Shown: positions 8,965 to 18,308 of the stretch, in pieces
Numbering within the stretch: the stretch's first letter is position 1
How the letters are laid out: every line of letters starts with the position of its first letter
DNA from: Kaistella antarctica
GTDB taxonomy: Bacteria > Bacteroidota > Bacteroidia > Flavobacteriales > Weeksellaceae
NCBI RefSeq assembly: GCF_900109615.1
Contig: NZ_FOIX01000001.1
Location: 124,001-188,000 of the forward strand
Reading direction: 5' to 3'
Length of the DNA: 64,000 bases
Made by a program: the position numbers and the translations under genes
The notes under the pieces: model-generated
The model's database searches: none
Told to the model about the DNA's origin: nothing
The model's input: the letters and a program-made list of their open reading frames with translations, nothing else

Positions 8965-8991
8965 AAAAAAACCGCTTCGAAAAACGGTTTT
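8965..8991 (-). terminator. Terminator of rho
   Basis: Stem AAACCG (8969-8974) with CGGTTT (8985-8990), followed on the minus strand by seven T. In transcribed orientation it is identical over 27 nt to the terminator at 7668-7694. Confidence 0.85.
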
Positions 8992-9033
8992 ATATCTAGG
9001 CAAAATTTACTTTAAACGTAAACTTTCAAATGT

Positions 9034-11016
9034 CTATCTATTCATTGACATCAAAAACTCTTCATTGTTTAAAGTGTTTTTAATGCTTTTGTTTACAAAT
9101 TCCATTGCTTCAACTGGATTCATATCAGCGAGATACTTTCTTAAAATCCACATTCTTTGTTGAACGGTATCTTCAAGAAGCAAATCATCTCTTCTCGTAC
9201 TAGACGATGTAAGATCAATCGCTGGGAAAATTCTTTTGTTGGCGATTTTACGGTCGAGTTGTAATTCCATATTTCCAGTTCCTTTGAACTCTTCGAAAAT
9301 CACTTCGTCCATTTTAGAACCTGTATCAATTAAAGCTGTGGCGATAATTGTTAAAGATCCACCGCCTTCAATATTTCTGGCGGCACCGAAGAATCGTTTG
9401 GGTTTGTGTAATGCGTTGGCATCAACTCCACCTGATAAAATTTTGCCAGAAGCTGGCGTTACCGTGTTATAAGCTCTTGCCAAACGCGTAATTGAATCTA
9501 AAAGAATAACCACATCATGTCCACATTCGACCATTCTCTGCGCCTTCGATAGAACCAAGTTCGCCACTTTTACGTGCTTTTCAGCTGGCTCATCAAATGT
9601 AGAAGCAATTACTTCTGCATTCACGCTCCGTTCCATATCAGTTACCTCTTCCGGTCTTTCATCGATGAGTAAAATCATCATGTACGCTTCTGGATGGTTG
9701 GCGGAAATTGAATTCGCAATCTCTTTCAACAACATCGTTTTACCCGTTTTCGGTTGAGCCACAATCATGGCGCGCTGACCTTTACCAATCGGTGTAAATA
9801 AATCGACAATTCTGGTGGAAGGTGTTGCGTTTTTTCCCGTCAAATTAAATTTCTCTTCTGGGAAAAGCGGCGTTAAGAATTCGAAGGCTACTCTATCTTT
9901 TATAAAATCAAGATCTCTTCCGTTTACTTCTGTTGGCTTCATTAAAGAGAAATACTTTTCTCCTTCTTTTGGCAACCTTACAATTCCTCTTACGGTATCT
10001 CCAGTTTTTAAAGCATAATTTCTAATCTGGTTGGTCGAAACGTAAACATCGTCGGGAGAAGAAATATAGGAAAAATCTGACGAACGCAAAAATCCGTAAT
10101 TATCTGGTAGGATTTCTAAAACGCCTTCAATGGTTACCAGACCGTCAAAATTAAATTCTTTTTTAGCCGGTTCTTCGTGGGAATCACCGCTTTGTTGATT
10201 TTTATTTTGGTTCGGGTTTTTATGCTGATTTTGGTTCTTGTGCTGATGTTGCGGCTGTTTATTTTGGTTTCCGTTTTGATTCGGATTATCTTTCCCGCTT
10301 TGATTTGGGTTATCCTTTACATCTTGATTTGGATTTTCCCTATTGCTTTGATTAGGATTCTCCCGACCGCTTTGAGTGGGATTTTCCTTTACACCATGAT
10401 TCGCATTTTCCTTTCCACCTTGATTCGGATTTTGATTTCCGGTTCCTGATTGATTGGGATTGGAATTTTGTTTTCGTGGTTGTTCTGGTTTGGCGTCGGA
10501 TTGAACTTCAGCTTCCGCAACAACTTCTGTTTCAGTAGTTTCAGCATCAGTTTTTGGCGGAGCAACACGTTGTCTTTTTTTCTTTTGCTGATTCAGCGCC
10601 GATGCATTTGAGGGTGCAGTTTCTGAGTTTTCACTAGAAGTTTCGGTTTCAACTTTGGCAGAAATTTCTTTTGTTTCCTCAGATTCGGTTTTCGAAATCT
10701 CTTTGGGAGTTTCTTTCACCATTTCTTTTGGAGTTTCCGCAGAATCATCAACCGGCTTTTCCACTTTTTTTCGCGGAGCAGGTTTTTTGGCTACTGGCTT
10801 TTTAGCTACGGCAGCTTTCGGTTCTTCTGTATTTGTAGGAGTTTCTGTGGCGTTGTAATAATCTTTTGCTACTTTCGTATTGGATGCTTGAAAATCCAGA
10901 ATAGCAAAAACTTTATCGTTGTCGGTGCTGTTTTTAGCAAGTTTAACGCCCAGATCGTTTGTGATTTTAGTCAAATCTGTATCGGATTTTGACCTTAATG
11001 TTTCAATGTTGAACAT
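9034..11016 (-). CDS. rho: Transcription termination factor Rho with long disordered insert
   Basis: 660 aa, against about 420 in E. coli. Residues 1-50 are a Rho_N-like helical domain. Residues about 60-286 are a low-complexity insert: first Ala/Lys/Glu/Pro-rich, then Asn/Gln-rich with octapeptide repeats. Residues about 288-365 form the RNA-binding cold-shock-like domain (DNYGFLR). The RecA-like ATPase follows with Walker A QPKTGKT (421-427), DERPEEV and [13 protein letters not shown]. Rho is the hexameric RNA helicase that ends transcription. Inserts of this kind occur in other Bacteroidota, where a disordered Rho region has been linked to phase separation. Single gene, divergent from the DUF4293 gene. 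Confidence 0.96.
   Translation of the reverse strand: MFNIETLRSKSDTDLTKITNDLGVKLAKNSTDNDKVFAILDFQASNTKVAKDYYNATETPTNTEEPKAAVAKKPVAKKPAPRKKVEKPVDDSAETPKEMVKETPKEISKTESEETKEISAKVETETSSENSETAPSNASALNQQKKKRQRVAPPKTDAETTETEVVAEAEVQSDAKPEQPRKQNSNPNQSGTGNQNPNQGGKENANHGVKENPTQSGRENPNQSNRENPNQDVKDNPNQSGKDNPNQNGNQNKQPQHQHKNQNQHKNPNQNKNQQSGDSHEEPAKKEFNFDGLVTIEGVLEILPDNYGFLRSSDFSYISSPDDVYVSTNQIRNYALKTGDTVRGIVRLPKEGEKYFSLMKPTEVNGRDLDFIKDRVAFEFLTPLFPEEKFNLTGKNATPSTRIVDLFTPIGKGQRAMIVAQPKTGKTMLLKEIANSISANHPEAYMMILLIDERPEEVTDMERSVNAEVIASTFDEPAEKHVKVANLVLSKAQRMVECGHDVVILLDSITRLARAYNTVTPASGKILSGGVDANALHKPKRFFGAARNIEGGGSLTIIATALIDTGSKMDEVIFEEFKGTGNMELQLDRKIANKRIFPAIDLTSSSTRRDDLLLEDTVQQRMWILRKYLADMNPVEAMEFVNKSIKNTLNNEEFLMSMNR
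10267..10410 (-). repeat. Six 24-bp units encoding octapeptide repeats in Rho
   Basis: Residues 203-250 of Rho contain six consecutive octapeptides of the form (E/D)NPNQxxK/R, such as ENPNQSNR and DNPNQSGK. The DNA period is 24 bp, with substitutions between units. A His/Asn/Gln-rich tail follows to about residue 280. Confidence 0.85.
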
Positions 11017-11102
11017 AAATGTTACGCAAAAAGTAATTTATAAGTGATTGTATGTAAGAAAGTTAAGTCAGGTGACTTTTCTCTTTTCGGTCGTTTGTAT
11101 TG

Positions 11103-11132
11103 CAAATCTACGTTTATTTTTTAATTATGCAA
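11103..11132 (-). promoter_or_regulatory. Promoter of rho
   Basis: On the minus strand: TTTG with its TTG at 11130-11132, a 19-bp spacer, and TAGATTTG at 11103-11110. This is an excellent match to the Flavobacteriia consensus. The -7 element is 87 bp from the rho start, leaving a leader of roughly 80 nt. Confidence 0.7.
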
Positions 11133-11169
11133 AAAATTATTGGTATTTTTGTAGTCACAATCGAATCAT

Positions 11170-11559
11170 ATGTTGCAGAGAATACAGACGGTATGGATAT
11201 TTTTGGCGATTTTAGGCGCCGTGTTTTTATTTGTTACAGGTCAGGATTTTTCCTTATTTGGACCAGTCCCTTTTATATCGGTAGCCTGTGTGATGCTCGT
11301 ACTTTTTGGATTCATCAGTATCTTAAGTTATAAAGACCGCAAAAGACAAATCCAGCTGAATAACATCAGTATGATTATAAACGCTTTGTTGCTCGGTTTA
11401 TTGGCGTATTGGTTACTCACTTTACCCGGAGGAATAGATTTTCCTGAGAAGGGTATTGAGCCTGTTTTCCCGTTATTAGCTATAATATGTTTGCTGATTG
11501 CAAATGTTTATATACGGAAAGACGAAAGGCTCGTAAAATCTGTAGACCGTCTCCGATAA
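11170..11559 (+). CDS. DUF4293 four-helix membrane protein
   Basis: 129 aa with four hydrophobic segments (about 8-24, 33-52, 65-84, 96-112) and short charged loops; an inner-membrane protein recognised as the DUF4293 family of Bacteroidota. Function unknown. A -7 element TATTTTTG (11144-11151) ends 18 bp before the start codon. It is divergent from rho, an arrangement I have met in related genomes. Confidence 0.8.
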   Translation: MLQRIQTVWIFLAILGAVFLFVTGQDFSLFGPVPFISVACVMLVLFGFISILSYKDRKRQIQLNNISMIINALLLGLLAYWLLTLPGGIDFPEKGIEPVFPLLAIICLLIANVYIRKDERLVKSVDRLR

Positions 11560-11583
11560 GCGTACAACGATTTTTTTTGAGTG

Positions 11584-11613
11584 AAACAGTTCCAAATTTG
11601 GGACTGTTTTTTT
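11584..11613 (+). terminator. Terminator of the DUF4293 gene
   Basis: Stem AAACAGTTCC (11584-11593) with GGGACTGTTT (11600-11609), one G-T pair, 6-nt loop, seven T (11607-11613). Confidence 0.8.
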
Positions 11614-11660
11614 CTTAAATCTTTCTGTTTAAATTTTTATCTTTATCAAAATAAGTAGGT

Positions 11661-12584
11661 ATGTCTAAATTTTTCTTTCTGTGGTTATTGGGCAATTCGT
11701 CCCTATTATTTTCCCAAGAGGTTTCGAAAAAAAGAGTAGTCGAAGTTTTGTCTCATTTAGCTTCCGACGAAATGAAAGGTCGCGAAATCGGAACTCCTGA
11801 AAATGAAACGGCCGCACTTTATATCGCTCAAAAATTTGCGGAGAACAAACTCGATTATTGCGTCGGCCACTCTTACCTAGTTCCGTTTAATTACAGAGGA
11901 AAAATAGTGTATAATGTTTGTGCTATTAAAAAAGGAAAGTCCGAAAAAACCTTGGCTTTCTCTGCTCATTTCGATCATATAGGTATAAGTGATAATCCAA
12001 GAGATCAAGTTTTTAATGGCGCTGACGATAATGCTAGCGGGGTAACTGCAATGATCGGCTTAGCAGACTATTTCAAAACCAAAGAACCTGATTTCTCCTT
12101 AATGTTTATCGCCTTTAATGGAGAAGAAAAAGGAATGAAAGGATCAAAAGCGATTGTAGAGATTCCAGATTTACAGACAAAACACCAGAATATTGCGGCG
12201 CTGTTTAATTTTGAAATGGTCGCTACGGTCTCCCAATTCGGACCCAACGCTTTATACATGACTGGTGATGAATTCTCTGACGTTGATGAACTTTTCAACG
12301 CTCAATCTATTAACAATTTAAAGATCCAGCCAGATCCTCATATAGGACAGCAGCTTTTTTACCGTTCAGACAATGTAAGCTTCGTGAAAAAGAAAATCAT
12401 AGCGCACTCCTTATCAACGGTCGATATGACTAAAGCAAAACATTACCATCAATTAAATGACGATTTAGAAATCGTCGATTTCGATAACTTAACTGAGATC
12501 ATTAATAATTTTGGGAAAACGATTGAAAAATTAAACCCACAAAACTTCGCACCGAAATACACAGATAAGGTTAGTTTCGAGTAA
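11661..12584 (+). CDS. Secreted M28-family zinc aminopeptidase
   Basis: 307 aa. A short signal peptide (1-19) precedes a single M28 metallopeptidase domain. Co-catalytic zinc motifs visible are FSAHFDHIG, the bridging Asp in NGADDNASG, the Glu pair in FNGEEKG, Glu in NFEMV and a late His in KKKIIAHSL. It probably removes N-terminal residues from peptides in the periplasm. It stands alone between a terminator and the ABC exporter gene. The window encodes a second, larger M28 protein at 28334-29677. Confidence 0.85.
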   Translation: MSKFFFLWLLGNSSLLFSQEVSKKRVVEVLSHLASDEMKGREIGTPENETAALYIAQKFAENKLDYCVGHSYLVPFNYRGKIVYNVCAIKKGKSEKTLAFSAHFDHIGISDNPRDQVFNGADDNASGVTAMIGLADYFKTKEPDFSLMFIAFNGEEKGMKGSKAIVEIPDLQTKHQNIAALFNFEMVATVSQFGPNALYMTGDEFSDVDELFNAQSINNLKIQPDPHIGQQLFYRSDNVSFVKKKIIAHSLSTVDMTKAKHYHQLNDDLEIVDFDNLTEIINNFGKTIEKLNPQNFAPKYTDKVSFE

Positions 12585-12633
12585 CAAAATGCACAATTGA
12601 AAATTCCGTAAATTCGCGACTTAATTTCACTTA

Positions 12634-14472
12634 ATGAAACCTTTCCAAAGAATTCTTTTTTTCGCAAAACCTCATCAAAAATATTTGTTCGCCAGCATGT
12701 TTTGCAACCTCATGTACTCGGTTTTAAATATTTTCTCCGTGGCGACGATGTTGCCTATTTTAGGATTGATGTTCGGAACCGTCGAAAAAGTAGATACGTC
12801 AAAACCACCCATAAACTCTGGAAGACTAGTTGATTTTTTCGGATATGCAAAGGATTGGGCTTACTACACGATTCAAAGTGAGATCGATCAACATGGTGCA
12901 GTCAAAGTTCTTGCAATTCTTTGTTCCATTACCGCTGCGGCCTTTTTACTGAGGAATGCTTTCCGCTATTTAGGTTCTTATATCCTCGTCAATTATCGCG
13001 TTGGAATTACCAAAGATTTAAGAACGGCGATGTATGATAAATTTTTAAAATTGCCTGTTTCCTTTTTTACGGAGAAACGAAAAGGCGATATGATGTCGAG
13101 AATATCCAATGATATTGGTGGCGTAGAAGGTGGCATCATGGGAAGTTTGGTCGATATCATCAACTCACCATTTATGATTATCACTTCACTCATCACTTTA
13201 TTCATCCTTTCGCCCAAATTGACTCTATTCTCTTTGTTGGTTTTCCCGGTGATGGGTTGGTTAATTTCATGGGTCGGAAAAAGTTTAAAAAAGCAAGCCA
13301 CCGCCGCACAAGAAGAATTAGGGAATTTATTTTCCTTAGTGGATGAAACCTTGAAATCATCGAAGGTCATTAAAATTTTTAATGCAGATAAAATCCTCAA
13401 AAACAGATTCAACACCACCACCGACAATTGGCAAAAATATTCCATCGGAATGAGTCGTCGACGCGAACTTGCTTCGCCAATGAGTGAGTTTTTAGGTTCA
13501 GTTACGATTTTAATAATCACGTGGTATGCAGGCGTACAAATCCTTACTGAACAAACCATGGAGCCAGAAACCTTCTTGGTTTTCATCGCTATGTTTTTTC
13601 AAATTTTGGATCCAGCCAAGAAGTTATCGAGTGCCATTTCTAATATTCAGGGTGGAATGGCGAGTTTAGATCGTGTTTCAGAAGTTTTAGATTACGATTT
13701 GAAAATTGACGAAATTGCTAATCCGGTGCCGATTTCTACATTAAAAAATCAAATTGAATTTAAAAATATTGGTTTCTTTTATGATAAAGACAATGTTATC
13801 TTAAAGAATTTTAATCTGATTCTGCCAAAAGGAAAAACCATTGCTTTGGTGGGTCAATCTGGTTCTGGCAAAACGACCATCGCGAATTTGTTAGCTAGAT
13901 TTTATGATGTTTCGGAAGGTGAAATTTTGGTGGATGGAGAAAATGTGAAAAACTTGAAGGTCACCGATTACCGTAATCTTTTGGGAATGGTTACGCAGGA
14001 ATCTGTATTATTTAATGATTCCATCTTTAATAATATTTTGATGGGAAAACCCGACGCTACCGAAGAGGAAGTAATAACTGCGGCGAGAATCGCCAACGCT
14101 CACGAGTTTATCGATCATCTTCCAGAAAAATATTACACCAATATCGGCGATGATGGAAATAAACTTTCTGGTGGACAAAAACAAAGAGTTTCCATTGCCA
14201 GAGCCGTTCTGAAGAATCCGCCGATTATGATTTTGGATGAAGCAACCTCTGCTTTAGATACAGAAAGCGAAAGATTCGTACAAGATGCTTTAGAAAAAAT
14301 GATGGAAAACCGAACTTCTCTTGTCATCGCTCACCGACTTTCAACCATTCAAAAAGCAGACTGGATTGTCGTCATGGAGCGAGGAATTATTGTTGAACAA
14401 GGAACTCATCAGGAATTATTCGACAACAAAGGAATGTATCGTAAATTAGTTGATTTGCAGACTTTTGGTTAG
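12634..14472 (+). CDS. ABC exporter, MsbA-like half transporter
   Basis: 612 aa: a six-helix type-IV exporter domain (about 20-335) fused to a nucleotide-binding domain. Walker A GQSGSGKTT near residue 405, signature LSGGQKQR near 510, Walker B IMILDEATSALD near 531, H-loop AHRLST. By length and architecture it resembles MsbA, the homodimeric flippase of lipid A core across the inner membrane, but the substrate cannot be read from sequence and multidrug or lipid exporters look alike. It starts 49 bp after the M28 gene and is 9 bp from the TonB-C gene, so the latter may be co-transcribed. Confidence 0.88.
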   Translation: MKPFQRILFFAKPHQKYLFASMFCNLMYSVLNIFSVATMLPILGLMFGTVEKVDTSKPPINSGRLVDFFGYAKDWAYYTIQSEIDQHGAVKVLAILCSITAAAFLLRNAFRYLGSYILVNYRVGITKDLRTAMYDKFLKLPVSFFTEKRKGDMMSRISNDIGGVEGGIMGSLVDIINSPFMIITSLITLFILSPKLTLFSLLVFPVMGWLISWVGKSLKKQATAAQEELGNLFSLVDETLKSSKVIKIFNADKILKNRFNTTTDNWQKYSIGMSRRRELASPMSEFLGSVTILIITWYAGVQILTEQTMEPETFLVFIAMFFQILDPAKKLSSAISNIQGGMASLDRVSEVLDYDLKIDEIANPVPISTLKNQIEFKNIGFFYDKDNVILKNFNLILPKGKTIALVGQSGSGKTTIANLLARFYDVSEGEILVDGENVKNLKVTDYRNLLGMVTQESVLFNDSIFNNILMGKPDATEEEVITAARIANAHEFIDHLPEKYYTNIGDDGNKLSGGQKQRVSIARAVLKNPPIMILDEATSALDTESERFVQDALEKMMENRTSLVIAHRLSTIQKADWIVVMERGIIVEQGTHQELFDNKGMYRKLVDLQTFG

Positions 14473-14481
14473 ATTTATAGT

Positions 14482-14922
14482 ATGAAAAAAATTATTTTAC
14501 TCTTTGCCGTATTTTTGGGGTCCTTCTCCTTTGCTCAGGAAAACAGTCCTGAAAAATTTGATATTACAAAATCTGAAGATTATTCTTATTTAAAAACAAA
14601 AATCGATTTAACAGATATTCATTCTGAGGCAGATGTGCTACCTCAATACCCAGGCGGTATTGATGCTTTTAGAAAAAATTTTGCAGAAATTTTTGATCCT
14701 TCAATTTTGGAAGAAAGAAGCGGCACTACTTTAAAAACAACAGCATATTTCATTATCGAAAAAGATGGTTCAGTGAATAATCTCATCACAGTTGGTGATA
14801 AGCAGTATTCCAAACTGGTGGAAAAAGCACTGAAGAAAATAAAAACCACCTGGAAACCAGCCATCATAAATGGCGAACCTGTACGTTATCTTTTCAGATT
14901 TCCTTTGACCATGAGTTTTTAA
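14482..14922 (+). CDS. Secreted protein with TonB C-terminal domain
   Basis: 146 aa. The N-terminus is a cleavable signal peptide (ends SFAQ) rather than the membrane anchor of true TonB, and there is no proline-rich spacer. Residues about 50-146 form a TonB_C fold (PGGIDAFRKNFAE, FIIEKDGSVNN, ALKKIKTTWKPAIINGEPV). Such small TonB_C proteins are common in Flavobacteriia; their role is unclear and energy transduction is unlikely without an anchor. A decayed second copy of the domain follows directly. Confidence 0.8.
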   Translation: MKKIILLFAVFLGSFSFAQENSPEKFDITKSEDYSYLKTKIDLTDIHSEADVLPQYPGGIDAFRKNFAEIFDPSILEERSGTTLKTTAYFIIEKDGSVNNLITVGDKQYSKLVEKALKKIKTTWKPAIINGEPVRYLFRFPLTMSF

Positions 14923-14923
14923 G

Positions 14924-15088
14924 AACAGGAGAAATTTTTCAGACGTTTCCATTTCTGATGCAAAAGCAATCGGATTCAATGAAAGCTTCAATAAAGAAGC
15001 ACTTCGCGCAATTTCTAAAATAAAAAGGAATTGGATTCCAGCGAAAATTGATGTTGATAACTTTGATATCGTTTTCTTATTCCTTTAA
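14924..15088 (+). pseudogene. Remnant of a second TonB_C domain
   Basis: In the +1 frame relative to the preceding gene, an open stretch ends at TAA 15086-15088. It reads ...EALRAISKIKRNWIPAKIDV and then a hydrophobic end, which lines up with EKALKKIKTTWKPAIINGEP of the intact neighbour. There is no start codon and the N-terminal half of the domain is missing. It appears to be the tail of a tandem paralogue that lost its front. Confidence 0.65.
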
Positions 15089-15111
15089 AGTTAAATTTTA
15101 ATTAAATATAA

Positions 15112-17691
15112 CTATCTACCAATCATTTTCTTAATCGAATTCAACTTCATCAAGGCTTCAATAGGTGTTAAAGTATTGATATCAATCTTCAATAATTCTT
15201 CCCGAATATTTTCTAAAACAGGATCATCCAATTGAAAGAAAGACAGTTGCAGACTTTCATCCGTAATCGCTTTTGCTGAATCTTTAGAACCACTGTGTGA
15301 ACGGCTTTTTTCTAAAGTTTTCAGAACTTCATTCGCGCGATTGACTACTTTCGCCGGCATTCCTGCCAACTTTGCCACGTGGATTCCGAAACTGTGTTCA
15401 CTTCCGCCTGATAACAATTTTCTTAGAAAAATGATTGTTCCTTTGTGTTCCTGAATAGAAACGTGGAAGTTTTTAATTCTTTCAAAATTCACGGTCATTT
15501 CATTGAGTTCATGATAATGCGTGGCAAATAAAGTTTTCGCTTGCGTCGGATGTTGATGCAGATATTCCGCAATCGCCCACGCAATCGAGACTCCGTCGTA
15601 GGTTGAAGTTCCTCGTCCGATTTCATCCAAAAGAATTAAACTTCGTTCAGAAATATTATTCAAAATATTCGCAGCTTCATTCATTTCCACCATGAATGTT
15701 GATTCACCAGAAGAGATATTATCGGTCGCTCCAACTCTGGTAAATATTTTATCTAATACACCGATCTCCGCGTGTTTCGCGGGAACGAAACTTCCTATTT
15801 GCGCCAGTAAACAGATGATGGCTGTTTGTCTCAGAATCGCAGATTTCCCCGCCATATTCGGACCCGTGACCATAATAATTTGCTGCGAATCTTTGGACAA
15901 AAACAAATCATTCGGAATATATTTTTCACCCAAAGGCAAAGCATTTTCGATAATTGGATGTCGGGCTTCTTTTAAATCAATCTCAAAACCATCATTGAGA
16001 ACCGGTTTCGTATAACTTTCAGAAACAGCCAGTTCTGACAATCCAACACCACAATCCAATTCAGCAATAATTTTTGAGTTATCCTGAATTTGATCAATAT
16101 AAATCATCACATTTTCACAAACTTTTCGGTACAGCAGATGTTCAATCTTTGAGATTTTTTCTTCCGCACCAAGAATTTGTTCTTCGTATTCCTTCAGTTC
16201 TTCAGTAATATAACGTTCCGCATTCACTAAGGTTTGCTTGCGAATCCAATCTTCCGGAACTTTATCTTTGTGAGAATTTCTAACTTCAATGAAATAGCCG
16301 AATACGTTATTAAAACTGATTTTCAAACTCGTGATTCCAGTTCGTTTTACTTCACGGTCACACATTTCATCCAAAAAGTTTTTTCCTTTCTTTTGCAGGC
16401 CACGCAGATAATCGAGTTCTTCTGAAATACCCGTTTTGATTACATTCCCTTTCGAAATATTTACCGGAAGTTCTTCATTGAGATAATTAGTCAGATAATC
16501 AATCAATTCATCCAGCGGAATTAGTGGTGAAATCCACGCTAGAATTTGATCGTGAGCATGAAGCAATTCTTTAATTTCTTTAATATTCACTAAGCTCTGG
16601 CGAAGGTAACCAAGCTCTTTCGGTGAAATCTTTTCTGAGGCCAATTTCCCCATCAAACGGTCCAAATCAGAAATCGTTTTTAACAATTGCAAAATCTCAT
16701 ATTTTAGATTTTCTTCTTTATTAAAAAATTCAATTAAATCTAAACGCCTGTTGATTTCACTCACTGATTTTAGAGGCAGAATCAAGCGTCGTCGCAACAA
16801 TCTTCCTCCCATCGGAGTAGAAGTTTTATCTACAATATCGAGTAACGATTTCCCTTGCGGATGACTTGAATAAACGATTTCTAAATTCCGCAAAGTAAAA
16901 TGATCCATCATCAGATAATCATCTTTCGGAATTAGTTTTATTTTGGTAATATGCTGTAAAAGCGCATGATGCGTATCTTCGACTAAATAAGCGAAAATTG
17001 CTCCGGCTGCAGTAATTCCTAATTTCAGATCTTCAATTCCAAAACCTTTTAATGAATTTGTTTTGAAATGGTTGGTTAGTTTTTCATAACCGTAATTGTA
17101 TTGAAACGCCCAATCTTCTAATTTAAAAGAATTTCGATTTTTTAACTGAGACGGAAGTTCGGTCGTTCGCTGGTAAATGATTTCACTCGGATCAAAAGTT
17201 CCCACGATATGAAGCAATTGCTCCAGATTTCCTTCTGAAGTTAGAAACTCGCCAGTTGAAACATCGACCAAAGCCAATCCGTATTTTTCTTTTTGTTTAT
17301 GAATAGAAAGTAGAAAGTTATTTTTCTTGGAAGTTAAAACTTGTTCATTAAACGTTACGCCGGGAGTGACTAATTCGGTCACGCCACGTTTTACAATTCC
17401 TTTTACGCCTTTCGGATCTTCTAACTGATCGCAAATTGCAACACGAAGTCCAGCTCGCACAAGCTTTGGCAAATAAGTATCAACCGAATGGTGTGGGAAT
17501 CCAGCCAATTCGATGTGACCTTCGCCATTGGCTCTTTTGGTCAAAACGATTCCTAAAATCTGCGATGTTCGGATCGCATCCGTCCCGAAAGTTTCGTAGA
17601 AATCTCCGACTCGAAACAATAAAAGCGCATCAGGATATTTCGCCTTGATGGTATTGTACTGCGTCATTAAGGGAGTTTCTTTTTTAGCCAC
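15112..17691 (-). CDS. mutS: DNA mismatch repair ATPase MutS
   Basis: 859 aa from the GTG at 17691. Domain I carries the mismatch-reading Phe in RVGDFYETFG. Connector, lever and clamp domains follow, then the ABC-type ATPase (GPNMAGKS near residue 609, STFMVEMNE, DEIGRGTSTYDG, THYHEL). MutS recognises mismatches and recruits MutL. The reading frame stays open upstream to 17877, but that part overlaps the divergent methyltransferase gene and is not MutS-like, so I start at GTG (AKKETPLMTQYN), with ATG 17667 as the alternative. Confidence 0.95.
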   Translation of the reverse strand: MAKKETPLMTQYNTIKAKYPDALLLFRVGDFYETFGTDAIRTSQILGIVLTKRANGEGHIELAGFPHHSVDTYLPKLVRAGLRVAICDQLEDPKGVKGIVKRGVTELVTPGVTFNEQVLTSKKNNFLLSIHKQKEKYGLALVDVSTGEFLTSEGNLEQLLHIVGTFDPSEIIYQRTTELPSQLKNRNSFKLEDWAFQYNYGYEKLTNHFKTNSLKGFGIEDLKLGITAAGAIFAYLVEDTHHALLQHITKIKLIPKDDYLMMDHFTLRNLEIVYSSHPQGKSLLDIVDKTSTPMGGRLLRRRLILPLKSVSEINRRLDLIEFFNKEENLKYEILQLLKTISDLDRLMGKLASEKISPKELGYLRQSLVNIKEIKELLHAHDQILAWISPLIPLDELIDYLTNYLNEELPVNISKGNVIKTGISEELDYLRGLQKKGKNFLDEMCDREVKRTGITSLKISFNNVFGYFIEVRNSHKDKVPEDWIRKQTLVNAERYITEELKEYEEQILGAEEKISKIEHLLYRKVCENVMIYIDQIQDNSKIIAELDCGVGLSELAVSESYTKPVLNDGFEIDLKEARHPIIENALPLGEKYIPNDLFLSKDSQQIIMVTGPNMAGKSAILRQTAIICLLAQIGSFVPAKHAEIGVLDKIFTRVGATDNISSGESTFMVEMNEAANILNNISERSLILLDEIGRGTSTYDGVSIAWAIAEYLHQHPTQAKTLFATHYHELNEMTVNFERIKNFHVSIQEHKGTIIFLRKLLSGGSEHSFGIHVAKLAGMPAKVVNRANEVLKTLEKSRSHSGSKDSAKAITDESLQLSFFQLDDPVLENIREELLKIDINTLTPIEALMKLNSIKKMIGR

Positions 17692-17736
17692 GGGATTTTT
17701 GATTTTGAGGAATTTATAAAAAGGTTTTAAAAACCT

Positions 17737-17753
17737 TACTTTTGCCAAAAATA
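17737..17753. promoter_or_regulatory. Back-to-back -7 elements of the divergent trmH-like and mutS genes
   Basis: TACTTTTG (plus strand, 17737-17744) and TATTTTTG (minus strand, 17746-17753) are separated by a single base. Each is about 15 and 54 bp from its gene start. No convincing TTG at -33 is seen for either. Confidence 0.45.
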
Positions 17754-17758
17754 CGAAA

Positions 17759-18292
17759 ATGTCATCCACAAAGAAACTGAAACTCGAAGAATTAGGGAGA
17801 ATCGATGTTGAAACCTTTAAACAAACCAAAAAAACACAGTTGGTTGTTGTCTTAGACAATGTTCGAAGCATGCACAATGTGGGCGCGATTTTCAGAACGG
17901 CAGACGCTTTCTTAATTGAAAAAGTCGTACTGTGTGGAATTACGCCTCAACCGCCGCATCGGGAAATTCATAAAGCGGCTTTGGGTGCCACGGAAAGTGT
18001 GGATTGGATTTATGAAAAAGACATCGCTGAAGCGCTTCAAAATTTAAAGAAAGAGAACTTCAAAATTATTGGCATTGAACAGACAAGCAATTCTGAAGTG
18101 ATCACCGATTATAGCATTAATAAAGAAGAAAAATACGCTTTGGTTTTAGGAAATGAAGTCGATGGTTTGAGCGATGAAGCACTTTCATTTTATGATACTT
18201 TTCTGGAGATTCCGCAATTAGGAACAAAACATTCTTTGAACGTTTCGGTATGTGGTGGGATTGTGATGTGGGAATTTTTTAAATCGCTGTAG
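17759..18292 (+). CDS. TrmH/SpoU-family RNA 2'-O-methyltransferase
   Basis: 177 aa, a minimal SPOUT methyltransferase. The family motifs are visible: NVRSMHNVGAIFRTAD (motif 1, catalytic Arg), LGNEVDGLS (motif 2, SAM binding) and IPQLGTKHSLNVSVCGGI (motif 3). It methylates ribose 2'-OH in tRNA or rRNA using SAM; the target nucleotide is not predictable. It is divergent from mutS with 67 bp between them. Confidence 0.88.
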   Translation: MSSTKKLKLEELGRIDVETFKQTKKTQLVVVLDNVRSMHNVGAIFRTADAFLIEKVVLCGITPQPPHREIHKAALGATESVDWIYEKDIAEALQNLKKENFKIIGIEQTSNSEVITDYSINKEEKYALVLGNEVDGLSDEALSFYDTFLEIPQLGTKHSLNVSVCGGIVMWEFFKSL

Positions 18293-18308
18293 ATTTAAAC
18301 ATAAATTG

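Noticed and set aside
10177-10449. A hydrophobic 90-codon frame antisense to the Rho repeat region.
   Set aside because: Its Ile/Leu-rich pattern is the complement of the Asn/Gln codon repeats; it is a by-product of the sense repeat.
12993-13586. A 197-codon open frame antisense to the ABC exporter gene.
   Set aside because: It mirrors the conserved exporter helices in the sense strand, has no domain character and no promoter or terminator.
17692-17877. An extended MutS N-terminus of 62 codons, in frame.
   Set aside because: It overlaps the divergent methyltransferase gene and both promoters, and its sequence is not MutS-like.
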